Below are positions 56,433 through 64,000 of a stretch of DNA of 64,000 nt, in pieces; the stretch's first letter is position 1, and every line of letters starts with the position of its first letter. Below the pieces are notes generated by a model that was not told where the DNA came from, searched no databases, and worked only from the letters and a program-made list of their open reading frames with translations. The stretch comes from Silvimonas amylolytica (lineage in GTDB: Bacteria > Pseudomonadota > Gammaproteobacteria > Burkholderiales > Chitinibacteraceae). Location: contig NZ_BMLY01000008.1 in assembly GCF_014645555.1 (NCBI RefSeq), positions 1 through 64,000 of the forward strand, read 5' to 3'. Both the position numbers and the translations under genes were made by a program.

Positions 56433-56557
56433 ACATCGGATTCTTGAATTTCTCGTGACGACTGCAATACTCGAAGTACCCGGCGCGGCTGCAAGGCTTT
56501 ACCACAGCGCCCCGCCGCGCCTGTCAGCCCATTCTGACCGTGTGATAACATCGACTC

Positions 56558-57211
56558 ATGACCCGTAAACGCCTCACCCGAGAAGAGAGCCGCGACCAGA
56601 CGCGCCAGCGCCTGCTGGAGTCCGCGCAAAAACTCATTGCCAGCAAAGGGCTTGCTGCCTCAAGCGTCGAGGACATTACGGAAGCCGCCGGCTATACACG
56701 CGGCGCGTTCTATTCAAATTTCGATAGCAAGAACGATTTGTTTATCGAACTTCTTCGCAACGATCACCAAAAAGCCGTTGATGAAATGGCTGGCCTGATG
56801 GGTCAACCGTTGCCACCGGAGGAACTGCGCCAGCGCATCCGCGAGATGTACGCGCGCATGTACCGCGACAACGAATGCTTCATGAACTGGACGGAGGCTC
56901 GCATGCTCGCCGCGCGCGATGCACAGTTCCAGGTCAAGCTATCTGCCCTCCTCGTTGAAAAACGCGGTCAGGTCGCTACGATTATTTCGCACTTCTACCA
57001 ACTGGCCGGTGCTACACCGCCTACCTCGCCCGAGGTTATGGCCATGGGTTTCATGAGCCTTGTCGAAGGCGTGAAACTGTTTATGCTCTCCAGCCCCAAT
57101 GACATGAATATGGATGAAGCCGAAACCATCTTGACCCTGTTTGTGGATTCGATCATGGAACTGGCCATCATCAAGAGCCAGCCCGCGCTGTACCCGCCGC
57201 CCAAACTTTAG
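56558..57211 (+). CDS. TetR-family transcriptional regulator
   Basis: A 217-residue regulator. The N-terminal helix-turn-helix is clear: RQRLLESAQKLIASKGLAASSVEDITEAAGYTRGAFYSNFDSKNDLFIELL (about 16-66). The C-terminal ligand domain is all alpha and variable. It is divergent from the RND operon, so the simplest reading is a local repressor relieved by a pump substrate, as with AcrR or TtgR. The dyad at 56419-56432 is a candidate site. The ligand is unknown. Confidence 0.9.
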   Translation: MTRKRLTREESRDQTRQRLLESAQKLIASKGLAASSVEDITEAAGYTRGAFYSNFDSKNDLFIELLRNDHQKAVDEMAGLMGQPLPPEELRQRIREMYARMYRDNECFMNWTEARMLAARDAQFQVKLSALLVEKRGQVATIISHFYQLAGATPPTSPEVMAMGFMSLVEGVKLFMLSSPNDMNMDEAETILTLFVDSIMELAIIKSQPALYPPPKL

Positions 57212-57399
57212 GCAGCGGATCAATGAAACCAGCCAAACCCTTGAAGTAAAAAGGGAACCTCTTTTTCTTGTAGCTGGTTACGGCCGCTTCAACAAGCCCC
57301 TGAGCCCCGTCGGCGCTAATCTCGCCGTTTATCCGTACGGATTTGCCACACTCACCCGGCCTGGCATTACCGCCCATGCCGCACCGGCAAAAGAAAATC

Positions 57400-57846
57400 A
57401 TGAAAACAATCCTGACCCTTCTCGCCCTGACCTTCTCTACGCTCGCAGCCGTGGCATGGGCGATCGACGCCCCTGCACTAGCGCAGATCGAGCTGGCAAC
57501 CACCCGTTTGAACAAGGCGACTGAACTGCTTAAGGGCACACCCAGCGGCACGGATGAAGAACGTACCCGCCAATCATGCAATGTGTATTACGTGGCCATC
57601 CAGGCGCTCAAGAGCATTCCCGGCACCAAAGACGCGGCATTCTCTGCCCTGCTGGATGCCGACCTGGCCGCGCACGATGCCGTTGGCGCCGCAGAGGGAA
57701 AGGCATACCGGTTGCATCTGGGCGCCTCACTGGATGAACAAGACAAAGCCCGCGCCGCGCTGAACAACGCACTGGAACATACGCAATACAACCTGGGGCT
57801 GAACAGTGCGGATTGCGAAAAGCTGGGGGTTCACCTGGCCAATTAG
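57400..57846 (+). CDS. Small secreted protein of unknown function
   Basis: 148 residues from the ATG at 57400, which directly opens a signal peptide (MKTILTLLALTFSTLAAVAWA, cleavage near AWA-ID); the open frame to 57343 upstream is not needed. The mature part of about 125 residues is helical and rich in Ala, with two Cys (RQSCNVYY and SADCEKLG) that probably form a disulfide in the periplasm. I do not recognise a family. It has a strong terminator immediately downstream and a 188-base gap upstream with no clear promoter. Confidence 0.6.
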   Translation: MKTILTLLALTFSTLAAVAWAIDAPALAQIELATTRLNKATELLKGTPSGTDEERTRQSCNVYYVAIQALKSIPGTKDAAFSALLDADLAAHDAVGAAEGKAYRLHLGASLDEQDKARAALNNALEHTQYNLGLNSADCEKLGVHLAN

Positions 57847-57873
57847 GTCTTCACGACGCGATCAGCCCAAAAG

Positions 57874-57899
57874 AAAAACCCCGCCGAAGCGGGGTTTTT
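57874..57899. terminator. Bidirectional terminator
   Basis: AAAAACCCCGC-CGAA-GCGGGGTTTTT between two converging genes. Confidence 0.93.
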
Positions 57900-57925
57900 G
57901 TTGCGCTCAACTTGCCAATCAACCC

Positions 57926-60900
57926 TTACCAGTAAATGCCAAATGCAGCATGTTCCGGTGTCGGCGACATGATGGTTGAGCTCTGGTTGGACACGTCGTC
58001 ATAAGCAAAGCCATAGGCCAGGCCGCCGACGCTGTGGTTGTGCCAGAACTGCGCGTAGTAGTTGGCCGGTGCGCTTTGGTACCACGCAGACGGCGTCGAC
58101 CACTTGGTCACGTCTTCCATGATGTGGCGGTTGAAGGCCGCGCAGATTTGCGCCTCCAGTGCCAGCTCAGTGCTATTGCCGGTTGCCAGCGTGCCCTTGC
58201 CTTCCAGAATGTCCTGGGTGGTGGGTTTGCTGACGTTGTAGGTGCCGCCGACATACGCGCCGTTATTCAGATTGACCTCAGTAAACACCATGGTATTGCC
58301 TTGTACCTTGCCGGCAAAGCGGCGGCTGCCGCCCCACATATCAACCGTCAGGGTATTGGTGGTGTACTGATTCCAGATCTGTGTCACGTACGCATCAAAG
58401 TAGTTGGCATTGGGCTGGCCCACATCAAACGAGCTCTTGCCCGGTGCCAGAATGCGCGGCAAGGCAGGCTGTGTGAGGTGGAAAGCAGCCGGGGTTTCAT
58501 TCACAAACTCGTTGTAAATGGACGCCACCGGTTCACCCGTACCCGTTTGCATATGGAAGGTGGCATTGGCACCCCACACATCCACCATCAACGGAATACC
58601 AAACTCATCGACTTGTGTGGTGTTGATCCACAGGCCGGTGTCGTTATAGGTGAACTCATACCAGTCGTAATACACGTTGATGTTGGGGTCGGTCGGGTTC
58701 AACGGGTTTGGCCCGGCGAAACCGACGTTGCCGTTCACGTCAGACAAGATGGTGATGTACATCGGCCCACCCAGCGACACGAACACCCGGCCCGAATCCA
58801 TCTTGGGCAACTTCAACAGTTTGGCTTGCGCCAGTGTGAAGAAGTAGTTCGAGTAGTTCTGGCCGTTTTTGCTCAGGTGGTTGGCTGCGGTGTTGTCAGA
58901 CACTTTGGCGTCGGTGATCGTGCCATCCGGGCTGACCCAGGCGAACTGGCCGGTAGCCGGATCACGCCCGATGACAGCGACGTAGATCTGGTTATCGGCC
59001 CAGGCGCCACGCGTGTTGTTTTGCAGATCGATCCCCACAAAACCTGGATACACGGTGTACGACGGTGCTGCGGTACTTGCGTTCGCGGTCACCGCGGCTG
59101 CCGCGAGATTGGCACCCGCAGCGCTGTTCACCGTCAGTACGGCATTGGCCGATGTTGCTGAGCCGCTGCCATTGGTCACCACAACATCAAACGTCGCGCC
59201 GCTGTCTGCCGCAGTCGTTGCCGGCGTGGTGTAGCTGGCACTGGTCGCGCCAGTGATCACTGCACCGTTCTTGTACCACTTGTAGGTCAGCGGCGCGGTA
59301 CCGGTGGCTGTCACCGAGAACTGCGCGGTGGCGCCCACGGTCACGGCCTGGCTAGCCGGCTGGGTGGTTACGGCTGGCGTATTACCGCCTGCGGCCTGGG
59401 TGGCATACACCTGGAACTCATACAGCGAGTAGCCATACTGCGTGCCGCGTTGCGTGCCATACATGCGGATATAACGACCACTCACAGTGGCAAACGAGAT
59501 GTCCTCCGTACCGCCCTGCCCGTTGCTCTGGGTGTAGGCGGTGGTCCAGTTCTGGGCGTCGTTAGACACCTGAATCTGGTAGACCTTGCCGTAGGCAGCT
59601 TCCCAGTACAGGATCACGCGACCAATGCTCTGGGTAGAACCCAGGTCAATCTGTACCCATTGTGGATCAGCCGAGGCCGACGACCAACGCGTGGTCAGAT
59701 CACCATCCGTCACGAAGGCCGCTTGCGAGAACGCCGGGTTTTCATTGCTGCTGATGGTGGCGGTCTTGCCCAGTGCCAGGTTGGTACCCGGGTTGCTGCC
59801 TGAACCCCCTGTCCCGCCCGAACCACCACTACCCGACGAACCCACGGTCAGCGTGGCCGCACTGCTGGTCAGGCTGTTGCCATTGGTATCAGAGATGATC
59901 ACGGTGAACACGGCACCACTGTCAGCGCTGGCCGTGGCAGGGGTCGTGTAGCTGGCCGTGGTGGCACCGGCAATGTTCGCGCCGTTCTTTTGCCACTGGT
60001 AGCTCAGGCTACTGCCGGTTGCCACTACGCTGAACGTCGCCGTCTGGCCAGCGCTCACGCTCTGGTTAGCCGGTTGCGTGGTGATGGTCGGCGCTGCGGT
60101 CGAATAAATCTCGAATTCCCACAGCGAGTAACCATACTGCGTGGCGCGTGCTGTGCCGTACATACGCACATAACGCGCGGTGGCAGCCGTAAAGTGGAAG
60201 TCCTCTACCCCGCCGACACCCGCAGACTGGGTATAAACAGTGGTCCAGTTGGTGTTGTCGTTGGACACCTGGATCTGGTAGGCCGTCGCGTAGGCGGTTT
60301 CCCAGCGCAGGATGACGTGGTCAAAGGTTTTGGCCGAACCCAGATCAACCGCAATCCAGCCCGGATCAACAAAGGCCGAGGACCAACGGGTGGTGGTGCT
60401 GCCATCAAACGCAGCCGAGGCCGGTTCTACGGTCTGATTCTCGTAGCCGCTGGCAGTAGCCGGTTTGTTGAGTGCCAGGTTGATGGTGGTACCGCCGCCG
60501 CCCGAGCCGCCATTGACGGTCAGCGTGGCGTTGGCGCTGGTCACGCTGCCGCCTTGCGAGCTGGTAATCACCACCGAATACACCGCGCCGTTGTCAGTCG
60601 AGGTGGTCGCCGGTGTGGTGTAAGAGCCAGTGGTGGTCGTGGCGACCGCCGAACCGTTCTTCATCCACTGATAGCTCAGCGTACCGCTGCCGTTGGCCAC
60701 AACGCTAAACGTTGCAGTCTGGCCGGCCGTCACACTCTGGTTAGCCGGTTGAGTGGTGATGGTCGGTGCCGGGGCCGAAGTCCCGGAAGTGCACAGCGCC
60801 CAGCCCGGGAAGTTGTTGGCAACGGCAACGCTGGCGTTACCAGCCGACGACACCCAGTAGGAGTACGTGCTGTCCTGGTTAGTCGAAGTCCAGGTATTCC

Positions 60901-63900
60901 ACGGCGACGGGAACGCGCAAGAAGCCGCATTCGCACCGCTGATGGCCAGTGCTTCATCCTTGGTCGGCAAGCGCGTGTTCTGGCTAGCACAATAACCGGC
61001 CGCGACTTGCTGGGTGAATTGCGCCCCTTGCGTCGTGTAGGTGTATTGCGCGCGCTTCCAGGTCAGGCCGGTCTGGTTGTCATGCACATTGGCGGTATCA
61101 ACGATGGTGTAACGCTCGTTGGCATCGCCGCAATTGGCCACGTTGTAGACTTCAAACTCATACAGCGAATACCCGTACTGCGTGCCACGCTGCGTGCCGT
61201 ACATGCGCACATAACGGGCGCGGGCCGTTGGGAAGCTGAAGTCTTCGTTGCCGCCTGTGCCGGCAGTCTGCGTGTAAACCGTCGTCCAGTTGGCGTTGTC
61301 GTTAGACACCTGGATCTGGTACGCCACGGCATAAGCGGCTTCCCAGCGCAGGATGATGCGGTTAAACGCGGTCACAGCACCGAAGTCGATCGAAATCCAC
61401 GACGGATCAACAAAGGCCGAACCCCACTTGGTGGTCGTGCTGCCATCCACCACGTTGGAAGCCGGGTTGCCTTGCTGGTTCTCATAACTGCTGGCCGCCG
61501 TGACCTTGCCCAGCGCCAGGTTCACGCCAGGAGGTGCCATGGTCAGCGTGGCGACGTTACTGGTCACCGAGCCAGCCACGTTGGTCACTGTCACCGTGTA
61601 ATTACCCGCGTCGGTGTTCTGTACGGTCGGAATGGTGAAGGTAGCCGAATCGGTACCGACATTGGTGCCATTCTTTTGCCACTGATAGTGGAACGGCGAC
61701 GAACCCGACACGGCCACGGTAAACGTAACCGGTTGCCCCGGAATACCCGTGATGTTGTTGGGTTGCGTGGTAATGGCCGGCACGCGGGCGGCATTCACCG
61801 TCAGGCTCACAGCGGCAGACGTCACCGTGTTGACCGGATTGGTCACCTTCACTGAGTACATCTCACCATTGTTGGCTGTCGTCAGCACTGGCGTGGTGTA
61901 GCTGGTGTTGGTGGCACCGTTAATGGCCGTGCCATTCTTCAGCCACTGATATTGCAGCGTTGGCGAACCGGTTGCTGCGACACTGAAAGTGGCAGTCTGG
62001 CCGGCATCGACATTCTGCGCAGCCGGGGCGGTCTGGATCACCGGTGCAGCCGCAGCAACGACGGTCACCGTTGCAGCGCTGGAGGTCACATTGCCCAGAC
62101 TGTTGGTGACGGTCACCGTGTAGCTGGCGCCGTTATCACCCGAACCCGTCGCCGGGGTGCTATAGCTGGCCCCGTTTGCACCGGAAATCGCTGTGCCGTT
62201 CTTGTACCACTGGAACGTCAGCGGTGCTGCGCCGGAAGCCGTCACCGAGAACAAGGCAGGCTGGCCAGATGTGACCGACGTCGACACCGGTTGCGCAATG
62301 ATGGACGGTGCGCTGGCTGGTGGAGTCGGGTGCGAGACAGCCTGGATGGTATAGCTGACCGTACCGGTTTGCAGACCTGGCGCCGTGGCCGTGATCGTCA
62401 CCGAGCCGGCGGTAAATTGCGAACGCAGGGCGATCTTGGTCATGCCGCCTTCAACCTGCAATTGCGGGTCGCCCGGCGAGTGATAGGTCAACGGCTGGCC
62501 AGCGGTGACATATTGCTCGGACCCGCCCATATACGTGGCCGGGCCGCTCACCGTGAAGTTGATGTTGTCCGCGGCAGTCGGCACCAGATTGCCTTGGGCA
62601 TCGACCACTTTGGCCACTACAAAGGCGGCATCAGAACCATTGGCGGTGACCGCGAAAGTCGTGCCATCCGGTTTGGTCAGTTCCGGCACCATCGTCAGCA
62701 AGATACGGTTTTCTGCGCCAGCGGTCGTCAGCGTGTCTGTCGCCTGTACGGCACCAAACTGGTCAAGACACTGCGCGGTGGCCGTACCCGCAACCCAGTT
62801 CACGTTCCAGTGCACCTGGAACGGCATTTTGGTGGTGCTTTGGGTCAGGTTGGCGCTGGAATCAGAGTTCCACGGATTAGGCGTCTGATCCGAACCCTGG
62901 GCGGTGCCATTGATCAGCAAACGCACAGACGGACAGTTACTGAAAGCGTTCACCTGGATATTGCCGGAGCGGTTCCAGTGGTGCGCCAGTTTGACCACGG
63001 GCTTGATGGAATAAGGCGTCCATGCAGCCTGATAGACGTAATACAACAGCTTGGGGAAGCGGTTCATGTCGACCATGGACGCGCCTAGCGAGCGAACGCC
63101 CGGCCCCGTAGTGCCTTCTACATAGGTGCTGCTCTCCCCCGGGGAATCAGCGAAATACCACTGCGCCATACCAAAGGCGTTGATGGCCACGCCTTTGCGC
63201 CAGTTATCCAGAAATGGCGCAGCAAAAGCCAGTTCATAGTCCCATGCCTGGCGGGCCGTACCGGCACCCCAGTATTCCGCACCCCACGCCGGGCTACCCG
63301 GATAGGTTTGCTTGGTCAGGACTTCGCACCCTTCCATCGTACAACCCAGAATGTCGCCATTGGCCGGATTGGGCGTGCGGTCAGACTGTGCACGGGTGTT
63401 GATCGGGTCCCACACCTTCGACAAGGCCTTGAGGCTTTGCGCAAAGGTGGTGTCCGTGGCGCCGTTGTCGGCTTCCCACGCCAGAATGGACGGATGACTG
63501 CGATCGCGCACGATCATGTCACGATGCAGTTCAGTCTTGAGCGTCTGCATATCACACGGCGGTGTGGTGCAGGCATTGGCAAAACCGTTTTCGCCATCGC
63601 CGCTAGGCTGGATGATGAAAATGCCCAAGGCATCAGCAGCATCGACGAACTCAGGGCTGGATGTCGAATGCCCTGGCCGCCACAGATTGCCACCCGCATC
63701 CGCCATCAGCTTCAGATCACGCCATTGCTGCTCTTCTGGCACAGACGTACCCAGCGCCGGGTAGTCATAGCGGCTGGAGCCACCCCACAGGAACATGCGA
63801 TGCCCGTTGATACTGGGCAGGTCTTTATCCCAGGTGATCGTCCGGATACCCAGCGGGCTTTGCACCGAGTCCACCACCACGCCATTGATGCTGACGGTGT

Positions 63901-64000
63901 GGAACACCTTGTACATGTACGGCTTGCCGTAAGGGCTGTTGTTTGGATACCAGAGCGTGGGATTGTTCACCGTCAGGGTCTGGTCAAACAACGTGGGTTG
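57926..64000 (-). CDS. Giant multidomain polysaccharidase: GH2-like, Ig-like, CBM32 x3, GH64 (5' partial)
   Basis: The frame is open to the window edge (at least 2,024 residues), so the signal peptide and GH2 N-terminal domains are missing. Positions below are counted from 63991. GH2-type barrel, about 50-325: HPSILAWEADNGATD (166-180), WGAEYWGAG (236-244). GH2 C-terminal/Big-like domains to about 550. Ig-like domains 562-645, 649-733, 737-818, 1074-1160, 1300-1383 and 1537-1622. CBM32 (F5/8 type C) 823-949, 1170-1296 and 1403-1529. Lcl_C/DUF1566-like domain 960-1067. GH64 beta-1,3-glucanase about 1643-2021, with YDWYEFTYNDTGLWINTTQVDEFGIPL and YYAQFWHNHSVGGLAYGFAYDD. It probably degrades beta-glucan, with a second hexosidase activity. 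The usual GH2 Asn-Glu acid/base reads Asn-Gly here. Confidence 0.85.
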   Translation of the reverse strand, partial: QPTLFDQTLTVNNPTLWYPNNSPYGKPYMYKVFHTVSINGVVVDSVQSPLGIRTITWDKDLPSINGHRMFLWGGSSRYDYPALGTSVPEEQQWRDLKLMADAGGNLWRPGHSTSSPEFVDAADALGIFIIQPSGDGENGFANACTTPPCDMQTLKTELHRDMIVRDRSHPSILAWEADNGATDTTFAQSLKALSKVWDPINTRAQSDRTPNPANGDILGCTMEGCEVLTKQTYPGSPAWGAEYWGAGTARQAWDYELAFAAPFLDNWRKGVAINAFGMAQWYFADSPGESSTYVEGTTGPGVRSLGASMVDMNRFPKLLYYVYQAAWTPYSIKPVVKLAHHWNRSGNIQVNAFSNCPSVRLLINGTAQGSDQTPNPWNSDSSANLTQSTTKMPFQVHWNVNWVAGTATAQCLDQFGAVQATDTLTTAGAENRILLTMVPELTKPDGTTFAVTANGSDAAFVVAKVVDAQGNLVPTAADNINFTVSGPATYMGGSEQYVTAGQPLTYHSPGDPQLQVEGGMTKIALRSQFTAGSVTITATAPGLQTGTVSYTIQAVSHPTPPASAPSIIAQPVSTSVTSGQPALFSVTASGAAPLTFQWYKNGTAISGANGASYSTPATGSGDNGASYTVTVTNSLGNVTSSAATVTVVAAAAPVIQTAPAAQNVDAGQTATFSVAATGSPTLQYQWLKNGTAINGATNTSYTTPVLTTANNGEMYSVKVTNPVNTVTSAAVSLTVNAARVPAITTQPNNITGIPGQPVTFTVAVSGSSPFHYQWQKNGTNVGTDSATFTIPTVQNTDAGNYTVTVTNVAGSVTSNVATLTMAPPGVNLALGKVTAASSYENQQGNPASNVVDGSTTTKWGSAFVDPSWISIDFGAVTAFNRIILRWEAAYAVAYQIQVSNDNANWTTVYTQTAGTGGNEDFSFPTARARYVRMYGTQRGTQYGYSLYEFEVYNVANCGDANERYTIVDTANVHDNQTGLTWKRAQYTYTTQGAQFTQQVAAGYCASQNTRLPTKDEALAISGANAASCAFPSPWNTWTSTNQDSTYSYWVSSAGNASVAVANNFPGWALCTSGTSAPAPTITTQPANQSVTAGQTATFSVVANGSGTLSYQWMKNGSAVATTTTGSYTTPATTSTDNGAVYSVVITSSQGGSVTSANATLTVNGGSGGGGTTINLALNKPATASGYENQTVEPASAAFDGSTTTRWSSAFVDPGWIAVDLGSAKTFDHVILRWETAYATAYQIQVSNDNTNWTTVYTQSAGVGGVEDFHFTAATARYVRMYGTARATQYGYSLWEFEIYSTAAPTITTQPANQSVSAGQTATFSVVATGSSLSYQWQKNGANIAGATTASYTTPATASADSGAVFTVIISDTNGNSLTSSAATLTVGSSGSGGSGGTGGSGSNPGTNLALGKTATISSNENPAFSQAAFVTDGDLTTRWSSASADPQWVQIDLGSTQSIGRVILYWEAAYGKVYQIQVSNDAQNWTTAYTQSNGQGGTEDISFATVSGRYIRMYGTQRGTQYGYSLYEFQVYATQAAGGNTPAVTTQPASQAVTVGATAQFSVTATGTAPLTYKWYKNGAVITGATSASYTTPATTAADSGATFDVVVTNGSGSATSANAVLTVNSAAGANLAAAAVTANASTAAPSYTVYPGFVGIDLQNNTRGAWADNQIYVAVIGRDPATGQFAWVSPDGTITDAKVSDNTAANHLSKNGQNYSNYFFTLAQAKLLKLPKMDSGRVFVSLGGPMYITILSDVNGNVGFAGPNPLNPTDPNINVYYDWYEFTYNDTGLWINTTQVDEFGIPLMVDVWGANATFHMQTGTGEPVASIYNEFVNETPAAFHLTQPALPRILAPGKSSFDVGQPNANYFDAYVTQIWNQYTTNTLTVDMWGGSRRFAGKVQGNTMVFTEVNLNNGAYVGGTYNVSKPTTQDILEGKGTLATGNSTELALEAQICAAFNRHIMEDVTKWSTPSAWYQSAPANYYAQFWHNHSVGGLAYGFAYDDVSNQSSTIMSPTPEHAAFGIYW
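59405..59785 (-). repeat. CBM32 module, copy 3
   Basis: About 380 bases coding NLALGK ... YGYSLYEFQVY; preceded by a Gly/Ser linker of about 17 residues. Confidence 0.8.
60104..60484 (-). repeat. CBM32 module, copy 2
   Basis: About 380 bases coding NLALNK ... YGYSLWEFEIY; closest to copy 1 (SAFVDP, ILRWE-AYA-AYQIQVSND). Confidence 0.8.
61145..61525 (-). repeat. CBM32 module, copy 1
   Basis: About 380 bases coding NLALGK ... YGYSLYEFEVY. Shares long stretches such as YQIQVSND-NWTTVYTQ and RYVRMYGTQRGTQYGYSLYEF with copies 2 and 3. Confidence 0.8.

Overview
The window is about 64 kb of a Gram-negative chromosome. A betaproteobacterium is the best fit, probably of the Neisseriales or Chitinibacteraceae type; I cannot name the species. 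The reasons are: elongation factor P has Arg32 in its loop and sits beside the EarP arginine rhamnosyltransferase; there is an exosortase B (EpsH-type) exopolysaccharide cluster with a PEP-CTERM protein; and an Azoarcus-like group I intron interrupts tRNA-Ile(CAU). There are no insertion sequences, phage genes or CRISPR arrays.

1-12258, housekeeping: the ftsK 3' end; rpmB-rpmG; a LysR regulator divergent from an acetate-transport pair (DUF485-actP); aqpZ; acs (acetate uptake and activation lie together); uvrB-truC; earP-efp.

12259-13440: an AT-rich regulatory region with repeated GTTTGTAAA-type words, a near-consensus sigma70 promoter, a leader of about 230 nt with several hairpins and an intrinsic terminator, then a PEP-CTERM protein gene.

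13601-36893, exopolysaccharide locus, all on the minus strand and read from high to low coordinate: glycosyltransferase, epsL, a hairpin-rich leader, initiating sugar-phosphate transferase, epsD, epsE, epsF, epsG, xrtB, epsI, wzy-like polymerase, acyltransferase, glycosyltransferase, acyltransferase, wzx-like flippase, heparinase II/III-like lyase, two glycosyltransferases, algD, glycosyltransferase. Many genes overlap by 4 bases. A polymer is started on a lipid carrier, flipped, polymerised, exported through EpsE/F/L and decorated. AlgD suggests that mannuronic acid is one of the sugars. The PEP-CTERM protein is the likely exosortase substrate. The P-loop of EpsG is degenerate.

37070-44175: an NHL-repeat lipoprotein; tRNA-Ile(CAU) split by a 266-nt group I intron, whose promoter lies inside the 3' end of rpoD; then the macromolecular synthesis operon rpsU-yqeY-dnaG-rpoD.

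44333-57846: tsaD, a GNAT acetyltransferase, a fumarylacetoacetate hydrolase family protein, a CobD/CbiB-like membrane protein, Fe-superoxide dismutase, small proteins of unknown role, and an RND efflux operon (adaptor-pump-outer membrane factor) divergent from a TetR regulator.

57926-64000: the 3' part of a very large secreted polysaccharidase gene with a GH2-type domain, six Ig-like domains, three near-identical CBM32 modules, an Lcl_C-like domain and a C-terminal GH64 beta-1,3-glucanase domain.
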